From contig CM036215.1 of NCBI GenBank assembly GCA_020631735.1, positions 13,914,346 to 13,978,345 of the forward strand: a stretch of 64,000 bases of DNA. The letters run 5' to 3'. This stretch comes from Saccharum officinarum (Eukaryota; Streptophyta; Magnoliopsida; Poales; Poaceae). The notes below the pieces were generated by a model. It did no database searches. It saw nothing but the letters and a program-made list of their open reading frames with translations, and was not told the DNA's origin. The position numbers and the translations under genes are program-made. Of the stretch, positions 34,854 through 45,852 are shown in pieces (position 1 is the stretch's first letter; every line of letters begins with the position of its first letter).

Positions 34854-35234
34854 AAAAGAAAAAAAAAACCCTTTTCCCTCTTTTTGTGCTGCGCTGCTTT
34901 GCGCAGGGTCCTTTTTAATTTGTTTTGGAGGGAAGGGAAGGCGGGAGCGGTGGTGGCGGGAGCGTGTAGGCCACCCGTGGGGCCTCGGAATGCATGATGA
35001 GCAGGGATCTCCATCTGCCTCCTTCCCTCCCCAAAGAAATGTGAAGCGAGGGTGAGGTGGTGGGATGACCTCCTGGCTCTCCTGCCTCCTTTCCGGCCTT
35101 TGCGCCAGGCACGGCCAAAAGCCTCTCTGCCTGTCTCTCTGCTGCACAAGCCCCACATGCGATCTCCCTTTTTTTTCCCAGATCCTATCTCTCTCACACA
35201 CACAGGGATGGATGAGCAACAGTCGGATACTCAA
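34854..35234. other. Mixed gene-free stretch
   Basis: Overlapping frames of up to 130 codons exist on both strands at 34835-35246. They are proline-, arginine- and serine-rich shadows of pyrimidine-rich DNA with no family resemblance. Confidence 0.4.
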
Positions 35235-35470
35235 GGCCTTGTTTAGTTTACTCCAAAATGCAAAAAGTTTTCAAGATTTTCCATCACATCACATATGCCG
35301 GCACATGTATAGAGCATTAAATATAGGTAAAAAAACTAATTACACAGTTTGTCTGTAAATGCCGAGACGAATCTTTTAAGCCTAGTTAGTTCATGATTGA
35401 ACAAAGTTTGTCAAATACAAACGAAAGTGCTACAGCGATTTTCAAAAAAAATTAGAAACTAAACATGGCC
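35235..35470. repeat. MITE family A copy 9
   Basis: Ends GGCCTTGTTTAGTTT and AAACTAAACATGGCC with forward core GAGACGAATCTTTTAAGCC. Flanks are CAA and TTA, so the target duplication is unclear. Confidence 0.75.
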
Positions 35471-35534
35471 TTAATGCAGAGGTTACTGGTCTTCTGATAG
35501 TCTGATCCCTTCCATGTGGCCAGTGTTACTCGTA

Positions 35535-35653
35535 GGCCCTGTTCTGCTGGTCATGTTTTGGCTTGTCTCAGCTTGTTTCAGCTTATTCTCTCTCACAGAA
35601 TACTATTGAATCAGCCGAAATCAGCCGGCTTTTATACCAGCCCGAACTAGCCC
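35535..35653. repeat. Small MITE family C copy, TSD GTA
   Basis: Reverse-sense copy with TTCTCTCTCACAGAATA and GAAATCAGCCGGCTTTTATA. Flanked by GTA at 35532-35534 and 35654-35656. Confidence 0.7.
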
Positions 35654-35659
35654 GTAAGC

Positions 35660-36205
35660 AAAGCATGCTTCTCGCACGCGACGAAGAGTCAAAGAGCAAG
35701 CACCACAGCAGCAGCGGCGAGCGCATCAGGCACAGGCAGGAATGAATGAATTGTGCCGGATTTTTGACAGTTTGGAATGTTTTTTCACATGGGGGCTCCC
35801 GGCTCCCGGCTCACTCGCCCCTGTAGCCTACCTTGTGTCGTGTCTATGCACACCTGCACGGCTGCACTGTCGTCGGTCGGTCGATGCCGACCGTCGCTTT
35901 TTTCACGACCTCTGCCTGTCCCGTCCGTCCCCGCCGGCGGTAAAATTCCTGCATGTGGTTCTCGTTTTCACGAGGGTTGACACGGCCACTTTCATGGCGC
36001 TGTTATTTTCCCCCCCTTTTTTCACTGAAAAGAAAAAGGGTCGTGGTGGTGGTTGGCGGCGTTAATTCTTTCTCTGCGTCTTTCACGTTTCATTTTTATA
36101 TTTCACCAAGCACCTAGTGCTGGATCTCATTCATTTGTGAAATGAAGCAGGACGGTCCGGTTCATGAATCGATCCACCTTGGTCACTGGTGAGAAATGAA
36201 ACTTA
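35660..36205. other. Gene-free stretch
   Basis: GC-mixed sequence with short open frames only. No recognisable motif, repeat end or RNA gene. Confidence 0.4.
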
Positions 36206-36334
36206 GGTCCCGTTCGGTTAGGCTGATAAGCCGGCTGAAAAACACTGCTTACTGATTTGCTGTGAGAGAAAATTATTGTTCCGACTGAAAAAACGAGCTG
36301 AAAAATACGGATTATAAGCCGGATAAAAAGAGCA
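36206..36334. repeat. Small MITE family C copy
   Basis: Begins GGTCCCGTTCGGTTAGG and contains ATAAGCCGGCTGAAAAACAC and GTGAGAGAAAAT. TTA lies on the left flank. The right end is degenerate. Confidence 0.65.
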
Positions 36335-36735
36335 TAAGTACTAGGTCAATAGATAGAAGAAAAGAAAAGTGGTTGGTTGCTTTGCTTTGGTGCGTAACTG
36401 GCTGGCTGGAGCATGTTTGCAAAGGCAGGCTGGGCAAAGGTTGACGAGCTGGAGTATGAGGCAATGAGTGAGTGGCACCTCAGTACCTCAACCTCAGCTA
36501 GGAGAGGATCATCAGAGTGGTAGATGGATGGCCATGGCGCGAGTGGGTAGCTTTTGCGCATGATTGAGCAGCGGAGGGAAGAAAGGGACTCCGGTCCGGG
36601 CTGGCGGGCTCTGGTCCGGGGCGGGGGACACTGCAGGTGCGCAGTGTCAGACCGGGGAGCATCTAATGCTGCTGACAGCTCATCCCCCAACAGCACCCTC
36701 CACTCTCTCTCCTCTGCCCTCGCTGCAGTGTAGTT

Positions 36736-36971
36736 CTCCCTCCGTGCCTTCGAGAGTGTCGTTTTTATTTTTAAATTTCTAGCTTGACCGTTCATTTTAT
36801 TTAATTTTTTTTAGAAATAATAAAATAATTAAATTATTATTAAAATATCTCTAATGATAAAAATAAGTCATAATATAATAAATAATATTTGCATAAAAAT
36901 TTTGAATAAGACAAACGGTCAAACAAAATGACACGGAATGTAAAACGACATTTTTAATGGAACGGATGGAG
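36736..36971. repeat. Stowaway-like MITE
   Basis: Starts CTCCCTCCGTGCC and ends GGAACGGATGGAG followed by TA. The interior is AT-rich with complementary GTCGTTTT and AAACGACA blocks. The TA duplication is visible on the right only. Confidence 0.65.
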
Positions 36972-37044
36972 TATCCTAGTAGTATAGTACAACTATACAA
37001 CCTCTGTACAGTGCTGTATATAAGTACAATATCCAACACGTACT

Positions 37045-37299
37045 ACTTTCGTTTGTATTTGGCAATTACTGTAACACTTTCGTTTGTATTTAACAATTTT
37101 GGGTTTTGCTTCTGTAGCACTTTCGTTTGTATTTGGCAATTAGTGTCAATCATGAACTAATTAGGTTCGAAAGTTTCGTGTGGTGATTTCTCACCTAACT
37201 GTGCAATTTTTTTTCGTCTACATTTAATGCTACATGCATACGTTCAAAGATTCAATGTGACGGACAAAAACTAAAAAATTTTGAACTAAACATGCCCTT
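37045..37299. repeat. Rearranged MITE family A copy with internal triplication
   Basis: The right end GAACTAAACATGCCC and the CATTTAATGCTACATGCATA block identify the family. At the left, ACTTTCGTTTGTATTT occurs three times (about 37044, 37076, 37119), so part of the element has been tandemly repeated. Confidence 0.6.
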
Positions 37300-37527
37300 T
37301 GTAGTTTTTCACCCTTCTTGTACTGAGCCATATGTCCAACTATGATCAGCGGTCTTTTGCTACCGAGTACCACCAAGCCTGTCCGTCAAAAGAAGGTAAT
37401 GGCAGGCAGCCAGTAGGATGGATCACCAGATATTTTTTACTGTAAGCATTTTATTTTAAACCAGCACATGGGTACGTGATTGCTTACACTCACTGACAGC
37501 GCACAGGCATATAAAGCATGTAATAAA

Positions 37528-37770
37528 GGGCCTGTTTAGTTGCTCATGCAACCCAAAAAAGTTTATATAGTACTTCTCACATCGAATCTTGCGACACATG
37601 CATGGAGTACTAAATGTAGACGAAAGAAAAAACTAATTACACAGTTTAGTTGTAAATCACGAGACAAATTTTTTTAGCCTAATTAGTCCATGATTAGACA
37701 TAAATTGTCAAATAAAACGAAAAGTGCTACAGTAACCGAACCCAAACTTTTTCACCAACTAAACAACCCC
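37528..37770. repeat. MITE family A copy 10, TSD AAA
   Basis: Ends GGGCCTGTTTAGTTG and CAACTAAACAACCCC with AAA on both sides. The sequence is close to copy 6 at 6018-6271. Confidence 0.8.
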
Positions 37771-38397
37771 AAAGTGCAGTTTTCCTATCGTAACAACGCA
37801 ACGAAAAAAAAGATGCAATGAGAGCAAGGTGCCAAAGGAATATCTGCCTTATCTGTGAGTAGTTTATTATTATACCCGCGTAAGCTAAGCATGATGCGGA
37901 TGACTGAACTGAATAATTACACAAAGTGATCGCGCGGAATGTCCTTTACCTGCGCATAACACGGCGGGATAATAGTAAAGAAAACGAAATGGTCGTGCCA
38001 TCTCTAAGCTTTGAAAAAACGTCCGATGACTGATGAGTGATGAGGCTGGCAGGTACTAGTAAACAAATAGCATGTGGGGTAGTGGGACTAGTGGGGAATC
38101 CTGCCAGTCAACTCCAGCCTGGCCCACACCAGACCGCATTAAACAAGGAGCAGCAGCAAATGGGTTGGGTTGGGGAGCCCAGCCCTGCTGCCGCTTGCAT
38201 GCCTCCGTGGGACCGCGGGTGGGTGGGACCGCCCCGCCCACTGGTGATACAGTGCGACGAGCGAGAGGACTCCTCAGGCTCACAATTGGTCGGTGTCGAT
38301 GCCGTGTTGCACGTTGCACCCATCTCCGTTCCGTGGTCAGCAGAAGACGAGCGAGGGTAACAAAAAGTGAAAAGCGAGCGGTAAAGTAAACTAACGA
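37771..38397. other. Gene-free stretch
   Basis: Overlapping short frames at 38037-38389 on both strands show no family resemblance. No repeat ends or RNA genes are visible. Confidence 0.4.
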
Positions 38398-38685
38398 GGC
38401 CTTGTTTAGATATCTAAATTCATCCTCAAATTCTACTATGTAAAAAGGAGATTCCCCATCACATCAAAATGTCGGCAAATGCATGAAGTACTAAATGTAG
38501 ATAAAATTATAAATTAATTGCATAATTTTATTGTACTTTGCGAGACGAACATTTTAAGTCTAATTAATCAATTTTTGGATAATTTTTTACATTAAAAAAA
38601 ATAAAAGTTGCTACAGTGTTTCGACAGGAACACGGTAGGAACAGGCGCCGAATCGGCGGCCCGACTCGGGCATCTAAACAAGGTC
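38398..38685. repeat. MITE family A copy 11 (long variant)
   Basis: Ends GGCCTTGTTTAGATA and CATCTAAACAAGGTC, 288 bp. It carries extra sequence near the right end with GCTACAGTGTTTCGACAGG, the diverged counterpart of the perfect hairpin in the copy at 49768-50053. Confidence 0.7.
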
Positions 38686-39090
38686 TCAATGGGGAAGGTG
38701 GTTATCCAGGCAGGCAGGCAGCCGCGTTTCCACACTTGTGGGATCCATCATTTCTGGATCTCGTGCACGTAGACGGACGACGGGACGAGACAGAGATTAA
38801 CCGCGCGCGCTGGTATAGAGTTACTGCACGTACGTGCTCGGTCCGGTGGCGGTTCCCATGCACAGACGCCACCCGGTCAAGGCAGAGCCCTGCACGGCCT
38901 GCCTCTGAGCGTCAAGTAATAAAACAATTACACTATAGATTGGCACCAAACCTTTATAAAAATCCTAGTAACTTGCGATCCAAACCCAACGTAAAATGAA
39001 TAATCCGGGAACGGTCGGCAAACCGAGTTAGTCAGGCTCAGTACCTTCCTCCTGGGTGCTGGGAGGTCAGAGTTTGAGTCCGGGGAGTCG
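38686..39090. other. Gene-free stretch
   Basis: No supported coding region, RNA gene or repeat end was found between the two MITEs. Confidence 0.4.
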
Positions 39091-39333
39091 GGGTGTGTTT
39101 AGATGGTTGTAAAGTGTGTGTAAAGTTTCTGTAACACTTTTCGTTGTTATTTGGTAAAATTTATTCAATCATGGACTAACTAGGCTCAAAAGATTCGTCT
39201 CGACATTTATAGACAAACTGTGTAATTAGTTATTTTTTTACCTACATTTAATGCTCCATGCATACGTCTAAAGATTTGATGTGATGGAGAATCTTGTAAA
39301 ATTTTTGAAATTTTGAAAGAACTAAACACGGCC
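39091..39333. repeat. MITE family A copy 12, TSD TCG
   Basis: Ends GGGTGTGTTTAGATG and AACTAAACACGGCC with TCG on both sides (39088-39090 and 39334-39336). The core is in reverse sense. Confidence 0.8.
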
Positions 39334-39685
39334 TCGATCACTCTCGTGCCTTCGGCCCAGCGATAGGAGAGAAAAAAAAAAGCTCTCTCGTGTTCACATC
39401 CAAAGCACATGTATATGGTCAGCTTAGGTTATTGAGCTGCGGTGCCGATGTGTAAGGGTAGGACAGGATTCGAGGGTTTTCTCGATCTACGTGAGAAAAT
39501 CTTTTTGTTAAACCGAAATATACGGAGGTTGTCTAGCTGCCGCGGATCGAGTTTTTAAAATGAATAATCCAGCTCCATTTTAGGATATAAAGTCCATTCC
39601 ACGACATGGATTCATGGTTATATATATATCTCCTGGCCCACGTCAAAAACAAAACCCCGAAACAGAAAATCTCATGCTTTACACT

Positions 39686-40756
39686 CACTACTACACAAAA
39701 GATTTTACGAGGCGTTTTGAAATTAGGCTCAAAGGCGGGCGAGGGCATTAACCGACGTGGTCATTTTTTATTAACCGAGGCGGTCACAGTTAACCGCCTC
39801 GCAAAATTGATTCACCGAGACGGGCAACCTAATGCGACCGCCTCGGTTAATATTTACTAACCGAGACGGTTTTCCTAACGCAACCGTCTCGTTTAATACA
39901 TTTACCGAGACAGTCACATTATAAGGCCCGCCTCGGTAAATAGTGGCCCACCTCCTAGCCCAGGCAAAGCCCATACTCATTATTCTACTGGGCTCATATA
40001 TAACCAAGACTTAGGGTTCGTTGCTCACTCTACTTCCTCCCTCCCAGCCGCACCCGCTCTCTCCACTTCCTCCCTCGCGTAATGCCTCGCGCTCCCTCCC
40101 TCCCGTAATGCGCGCGGCGCTCCCTCCCTCCCTCTCTCCGCCCGGCACTCCCTCCCTCCCTCCCGGCGGTCCCTCCCTCTCCCGCGGGCGGCTCGCGGTG
40201 GTGGAGGCACGACCTCGCACGGGGCGGCGCGCGGTGGTAGAGGTGTGGCCTCGCACGGGCGGCAGGCTCCCTCTCTCTCCGGCGAGCGGACAGCGGCGGT
40301 GCAGATCGACGACGAGGTATGCCCCCTCACTCTCTCTCCTGTCAGATCTAGGGCAGATCCGTCCTCACCCTCCCTCCCTTCCTCGCAGATCGACGACGAG
40401 GGCTTTGTACCAGCTCCTCGGCGGCGGATCCGGCGGCGAGGGCCCTGCAGCAGCTCCCCGGAGGCGGATCCACCCTCCCCCTCCCTCTCCCGCCAGCGGG
40501 TGACCGGATCCGGCGAGCGGCTGCGACGACGCGTAGATCCGACGAGCTGCAGCCCCCGCTGCGCGTGGATGGGCTCGCCGGGCTTATCCACGGGTTTTCG
40601 TTTTTTTTTTGCTTTTTTTATTCGATTAACCGAGGCAGGCAGAGCAACCGCCTCGGTTAAGGTCATGATTAACCGTGACCTTTCGTCCGAGGCGGTTACA
40701 AAAACCGCCTCGGTTAAGCATTTTTGCCCACCGCGGTAAAGATTTGTGTAGCAGTG
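39686..40756. mobile_element. Non-autonomous CACTA (En/Spm) element
   Basis: The 1071-bp element starts [25 protein letters not shown] and ends AAGATTTGTGTAGCAGTG, so the termini are inverted (CACTACTACACAAA against CACTGCTACACAAA). Subterminal zones carry about a dozen copies of AACCGAGGCGGTC-type motifs in both orientations (39755-39950 and 40625-40740), as expected for CACTA transposase-binding arrays. The flanks ACT and GCT differ at one base of the 3-bp duplication. The centre (40020-40590) is GC-rich with CTCCCTCCC runs and open frames on both strands. It has no transposase and may be captured host sequence. Confidence 0.85.
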
Positions 40757-41540
40757 GCTCCGTCTGGCTAAAAATGTTATCGTTACGATCCGTATGGCTG
40801 CATATCTAGCTCTTAGAACTAAAAACTTAAGTTCACACCATTAATCGTTTGCTGGGAAGAACAATAAAGTATAGATTAGTACTTGGTTCACGTAAGTGTG
40901 GCTTACTTGATCTACATTTGGAACCCATGTCAAGAAAGAACTTGGAATCTCGCGTTGTGACTTTACTATTGCAGCTGAATGCATCAAAATTATATTAGAG
41001 ATGAACAAGTATGCTATTAGTGTCAGCACGAGATTCGTGTTTCTTAAATGTGATTAGGGTTATAGAAAATATTAGCAACATTGTATCTCTAAATAAATTT
41101 ATGAAAATATGTTCAACGATTCATCTAATGGTACAAATTATGCACTATAATTATTATTTTTTTCTTATACATATTTAGTAAAGTTAAAACTTTTTAACTT
41201 TTTAAGAAGTGAGAATGACACAATGTCGTATTTATTGTTGTTTTTTTTTCATGATCTTTGGAGGTTATCCGAAGGACTGAAGTCTGCACGTAGAGGTTTC
41301 TTACGTTTAGGGGCAATTTGGGCCATGGCTCCCCTGCTCATTTGAAATGTTTTCATTAGCAATTCTTCATTAGGCTTGAAACTAGTAACTAGCTAAATTT
41401 ATCGAAGTCCGCTGTTTTTTGGTTCAAAAACTGCATAAATCAAAAGGAGCCTCTCAAACCGGTTTGTTTGGCATAATAGCTCTTGTAGCAGGCGCTTCGG
41501 AGCCGGAACCTATCTATGAAAAAAAAACAGCTCCGGCTTG
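40757..41540. other. AT-rich gene-free stretch
   Basis: No coding, RNA or repeat-end signal could be supported here. Confidence 0.4.
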
Positions 41541-41797
41541 AGCTTGTTTAGTTCGGCCGATTTACTGTTGCGCACTGGTGCGCACTGTAGTATTTTGTTT
41601 TTTTATGTAAAAAATTGTCCAAAAATGATTAATTAGGCTCAAAATGTTCATCTCGTAAAGAACAATAAAACTGTATAATTAGTTTTTGATTTCATCTACA
41701 TTTAGTACTTCATACATATGCCGGCATTTTAATGTGATGGAGATTTTTTTTTTTGCATAGTAGAATTTGGGGAAAAATTTCACATCTAAACAGGGCC
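41541..41797. repeat. MITE family A copy 13, TSD TTG
   Basis: Ends AGCTTGTTTAGTTC and CATCTAAACAGGGCC with TTG on both sides (41538-41540 and 41798-41800). Reverse-sense core TTCATCTCGTAAAGAACAAT. Confidence 0.75.
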
Positions 41798-41949
41798 TTG
41801 GTGTTTAGCGGCCAGAAACGCTCCTCGACAGAGCCACAGAGGTGATAAAGAAGTTGATGGCAGAGATTCATCAAATGGGCCCTAAAAGAGCACGGATGAT
41901 CTGAATTCTGAACTAGTAGTAGTGGTATTTTAACATGTACTGTAGTAGT

Positions 41950-42500
41950 GAGAAACCAGCCCAAACCCAACCGATTCGTAGTAAACAGCAGATCTTGGGA
42001 TTTTTTTTTTGTTAATCCACAGGTTCATCCAACAAGCACAATCTACATCAAAGGCCAGGTCTCTGGAGTCAGCTCAGTCCTCATGGCTGAAGCAGCGGCC
42101 CTCGCACTTGCTGCAAGTCTAAGTGATCGCCTCAACTTCGACGACAGGTGTGTTCAGTCGGTGAAAAGTATGTGAAAAATATTGTAGCATCTTTCATTTT
42201 TATTTGAAAAATTTTGTCCAACCATGGACTAACTAGGATCAAAAGATTCATCTCGACATTTACAGACAAACTATACAATTAATTATCTGTTTTAATTACA
42301 TTTAATGCTACATGCATACGTCCAAAGATTCGATGTAATAGGTGGAAGAGGAAATATTTTGGGTTTGCATGAGAAACACACCCAACATCACTTTCTTCTC
42401 CGATTCCCAGCTTCTGGTGCATTTCCTCAGATTTTATGGTATCCCGCCGGACTGGAGAACAGGCCATCCCGCCGGACTGGAGAGTCCGACCTTTCACTCA
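41950..42500 (+). pseudogene. Retroelement RNase H (RVT_3-type) fragment split by a MITE
   Basis: The left part encodes FVNPQVHPTSTIYIKGQVSG, then LMAEAAALALAA and LNFDD up to 42146. The right part resumes at 42386 with NITFFSDSQLL and YGIPPDWR. Together they match the order of the RNase H-like domain of plant non-LTR and related retroelement proteins (an MAEAxALxxA helix, then an SDxQLL strand-helix with a catalytic aspartate). The 236-bp family A MITE at 42147-42382 sits exactly between them, and skipping it restores one frame. ATCCCGCCGGACTGGAGA is tandemly repeated near 42441-42483. No other enzyme domain is seen nearby, so this is an isolated relic. Confidence 0.6.
42147..42382. repeat. 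MITE family A copy 14, inside an RNase H fragment
   Basis: Ends GTGTGTTCAG and AAACACACC. Reverse-sense core GATTCATCTCGACATTTAC. Flanks CAG and CAA differ at one base, consistent with an aged 3-bp duplication. Confidence 0.7.
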
Positions 42501-42569
42501 GATTTTCAGGAATGTAACTGCTACGCGCCGTAATAGAATCTTCAGAATCAGTAGATCACTGAATACTAG

Positions 42570-42793
42570 GCGTTGTTTAGATGCACCCCAAAAGTTAGAA
42601 TTTTTTCACTCTCTCCATCACATGGATTTATGCATGAAGTAGTAAATGCAGGTAAAAAAATAACTAATTACACAGTTTAGTTGTAAATCACGAGATGAAT
42701 CTTTTGAGCCTAGTTGATCCACGATTAGATAATATTTGTCAAATAAGACGAAAGTGATACCATTTATCGAGTTGAAATTTTTTGCAATCTAAA
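42570..42793. repeat. MITE family A copy 15
   Basis: Begins GCGTTGTTTAGATGC and ends near CAATCTAAACC. Forward core GAGATGAATCTTTTGAGCC. Shortened relative to other copies. Confidence 0.7.
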
Positions 42794-42907
42794 CCTACTA
42801 CAAATGTGCTAGCTAGGCTGGTGTTAGATTCTACTGCACCAGCTTTGGCCATCAATTCTGTCTGCAACTATGCTTTGCATGACAATCAGTGCTCTCTCTC
42901 CACTCTC

Positions 42908-43141
42908 CTCCGTTCCTAGATATCTGTCGTTTTACGTTTTCTAAGAAATACTTTTAATTAAATATATATTAAATTTTTTTAATATTTATGGTATATAATT
43001 AGTATCATTGAAAAGATTTTTAAATCTAATTTTTTAATAAATTTATTTGGAGATATAAATATTGCACATATTTTATATAAATCGAGTCAAACTTGTAGAC
43101 ACGAAAACAAGAAACGACACTTAATTAGGGGGAGAGAGTAC
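42908..43141. repeat. Stowaway-like MITE
   Basis: Starts CTCCTCCGTTCCTAG and ends AGGGGGAGAGAGTA. GTCGTTTTACG and AAACGACACTT are placed as inverted internal blocks, with an AT-rich interior. Confidence 0.6.
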
Positions 43142-43186
43142 GTCTTCAGTCATTTCGACTGATTGCAGCCTCCTGCTGCTAATATA

Positions 43187-43423
43187 GGCCATATTTAGAT
43201 GCTTGTTCTAAAAATTTTACGAGATTTTCCGTCACATCACATCTTTGGACGCATGTATAGAGTATTAAATATAGGTAAAAAATAACTAATTACATAGTTT
43301 GATTGTAAATCATGAGATGAATCTTTCGAACCTAATTAGCCCATGATTAGACACTAATTATCAAATAAAAACAAAAGAGTTACTATGCTTCTAAAAATTT
43401 TACACCACCATCTAAACACAACC
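43187..43423. repeat. MITE family A copy 16, TSD ATA
   Basis: Ends GGCCATATTTAGATG and CATCTAAACACAACC with ATA on both sides (43184-43186 and 43424-43426). Confidence 0.75.
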
Positions 43424-43524
43424 ATAATTTCGTTTGTTGTAAAAAAAAACCGATTCGCAGTACTAGCTTTGAGGGCGTCTAGACTAGACTGGTGCAGTGC
43501 GGCGCAATCGCGACTCTTATGTCA

Positions 43525-43834
43525 ACTGCTTTTAGTTCGCCAAAAGACGTTGGGTGTCATATCGAATTCGTTGAAATGTTGGAGGAGTTTTTGATACTAT
43601 CAGTTAGAAAATTATGAGACGTATCTAATGATACTAATTAATCCATCATTAGCACATGTTGGTACTGTAGCACTTTAAGACTTTTCATGGACTATTTAGG
43701 GTTAAAAGATTCGTCTCGCGATTTCACCGAGAACTGTGCAATTAATTTTTTTCGTCTACGTTTAGTACTCCATGCATGTGTCCAAACATTCGATGTGATG
43801 GGTGGAGACAAATTTTTTTAGAAACTAAATCAGG
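43525..43834. repeat. Tourist-like MITE family B copy, left end degraded
   Basis: Half-cores GAGACGTATCTAATGATACT and GATTCGTCTCGCGATTTCAC flank CATCATTAGCACATGTTGG. The right end reads AAACTAAATCAGGC. Confidence 0.6.
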
Positions 43835-43868
43835 CGTGAGCGAATTGGCGCACGCACGCACTTACGTA

Positions 43869-44554
43869 GGCCTTGTTTAGTTCAAGGGTGAAAAGTTTCT
43901 AGGTGTCACATCGAATGTTTAATGGAATGTTGGAAGGAGTATTCTGATACTAATAAAAAAACTAATTACATAAATCGTCTGAAAACCGCGAGACGAATCT
44001 TTTAAGCCTAATTAGTACATGATTAGCCATAATTGCTATAGTAACACACATGTACTAATGACGGATTAATTAAGCTTAGGGGGTGTTTGGTTTGGGGTGC
44101 TAAATTTTAGTCTGTGTCACATCGGATGTTGACTGAGCACCATGGGGTGTTCGGATACTAATAAAAAAATAATTTATTCCATGAGTAAACCATGAGACGA
44201 ATTTATTAAGCCTAATTAATCTGTCATTAGCATATATTTTTACTATAGTAGTTTGTGCTAATCATGGACTAATTAGGCTTAAAAAATTGTCTCGTAAATT
44301 ATCCTCACAGTATATTTTTAGTTTCGTAAATAGTATATATTTAGTACTCTATGCATGTGTCTAAAGATTCGATGTGATGAAAACTAAAATTTAGTTCGCG
44401 AACCAAACACCCCCTTAAGAAATTCGTCTCGCAGTTTCCATGCAAATTGTGCAATTAACATTTTTATCTATATTTAATAATATATATATATATATATGTC
44501 CAAATATTTGATGTGACGGTGTGATAAGTTTTTGGATAGACACTAAACAAAGCC
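43869..44554. repeat. Family B MITE, TSD GTA, host of a nested Tourist
   Basis: Ends GGCCTTGTTTAGTTC and CACTAAACAAAGCC with GTA on both sides (43866-43868 and 44555-44557). A second MITE is inserted at 44079-44414; without it the host is about 347 bp and its central GCTTAAGAAATTCGTCTCG is restored. Confidence 0.8.
44079..44414. mobile_element. Tourist MITE (PIF/Harbinger type), TSD TTA, nested
   Basis: The 336-bp element has perfect inverted ends GGGGGTGTTTGGTT and AACCAAACACCCCC and a TTA duplication (44076-44078 and 44415-44417), the standard PIF/Harbinger target. No coding capacity. Confidence 0.9.
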
Positions 44555-44853
44555 GTATGTTGACTCATCCAGCTAGGCCCAACGGGAAACGGCCCTTCAA
44601 CAAACCGAAGCCACAACCTTTAAAATTTGCGTTCGGCTCCGACCAGCTTTTGACGGTACTTTTTTACCCCGCGTCTAGTTCGCCGGATGCTCTGTACCGC
44701 CACTACCCTGTGGTCAACCTTGCAGTACCAGCTTTTCTCTCTCCGGCCTTGTTCGCCGGATGGTGACGGGTGCTCATACTGACGTGGTGTGAGAGAAAAA
44801 TAATCTTTTTACTATTTTTATAGTTATCAATTATCATCCTGCAACGCAAGTTG

Positions 44854-45095
44854 GGCATCGTTTAGATGCCAAAAATTTTACCAAAATTTTTAGATTTCTC
44901 GTCACATCGAATCTTTGAACGCATGCATGAAGCATTAAATATAGATAAAAAATAAAACTAATTACATAGTTTAGACGAAATGGACGAGACAAATCTTTTA
45001 AGCCTAATTAGACTATGATTGGACAATATTTACCAAATAATAACGAAACTGCTACAGTAGCGTTTCGCCAAAAATTTTGCCAACTAAACAGCCTC
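44854..45095. repeat. MITE family A copy 17, TSD TTG
   Basis: Ends GGCATCGTTTAGATG and CAACTAAACAGCCTC with TTG on both sides. Forward core GAGACAAATCTTTTAAGCC. Confidence 0.75.
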
Positions 45096-45162
45096 TTGGG
45101 CAGAGAGGCAAAGACATCTGTCCCCCTCTGCCATTCACTCTCTCTCTCTTCGGTGAATTCCA

Positions 45163-45439
45163 GCCCGTGTTTAGTTGCCAAGTTGGGACACCCAACTTGG
45201 CACAGTAACTGTCACATCGTATTGTAGCAACTTTTGTTTTTATTTAGTAAAAATTGTTCAAACTTTGACTAATTAGATTCAAAATGTTCGTCTCGCAAAG
45301 TACAACAAAACTGTGTAATTAGTTTTTAATTTCATCCACATTTAATACTTCATACATGTGCCGATATTTTGATATGACGGGAAATCTTCTTTTTGCATAG
45401 TGGAATTTGAGAAAGAAGTTGAGAACTAAACAAGGGCCC
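45163..45439. repeat. MITE family A copy 18
   Basis: Ends GCCCGTGTTTAGTTG and GAACTAAACAAGGGC. Reverse core TTCGTCTCGCAAAGTACAAC. Near the left end CCAAGTTGGGACACCCAACTTGG forms a short internal hairpin. Confidence 0.7.
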
Positions 45440-45469
45440 AAATCCAAATCCAAATCCAAACAAAACTGA

Positions 45470-45725
45470 AATGACATCCGACGCCCGTCGGTCTCGCTCT
45501 CGCCGCGACCCGCGGTGTGGACGCTGATGCACGTGACCTTGACCGTGGTCTGCGACGGACTGGTGAAGTGGCGGCCTGCTGCGCCTGCATGCAATGCACG
45601 GCCTGCTGCGCCAAGCGGCTTGCACGTAGTACATACTACACCGTACGTACTAGTACTCCTGCACCTACTCGGGTGAAGTGTGAACGGGGGTGGATGCGGT
45701 GAAGTGTGAACGGGGGTGGATGCGG
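45470..45725. repeat. Dispersed duplication, copy 1, with 25-bp tandem pair
   Basis: Shares with 46045-46250 the ordered blocks GATGCACGTG, GGTCTGCG, GCGCCTGCATGCAA and GTGTGAACGGGG.TGGAT. Within it GTGAAGTGTGAACGGGGGTG occurs twice in tandem (about 45673 and 45699). Confidence 0.55.
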
Positions 45726-45852
45726 AAGAAATGAGGAACGCGCGGGGGTCGGTGGACGCGGTGAAAAAGACAATTTGGTTGCCCACGGTGAAATTCCAAC
45801 AAATCCGTAACCAAAGCCCACGGTGAAATGACACCCGTCGCCCGTCGCCCGG

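Noticed and set aside
36346..36795. Minus-strand open frame of 149 codons
   Set aside because: No family resemblance; its start overlaps a Stowaway-like MITE end.
40021..40739. Open frames of 160-213 codons inside the CACTA element
   Set aside because: Arginine/serine/proline-rich translations of CTCCCTCCC-type repeats on both strands; no transposase or host domain seen.
39750..40740. Regularly recurring AACCGCCTCGGTT-type repeats, superficially CRISPR-like
   Set aside because: Orientation alternates, spacing is irregular, and the repeats sit just inside CACTA termini in a plant genome.
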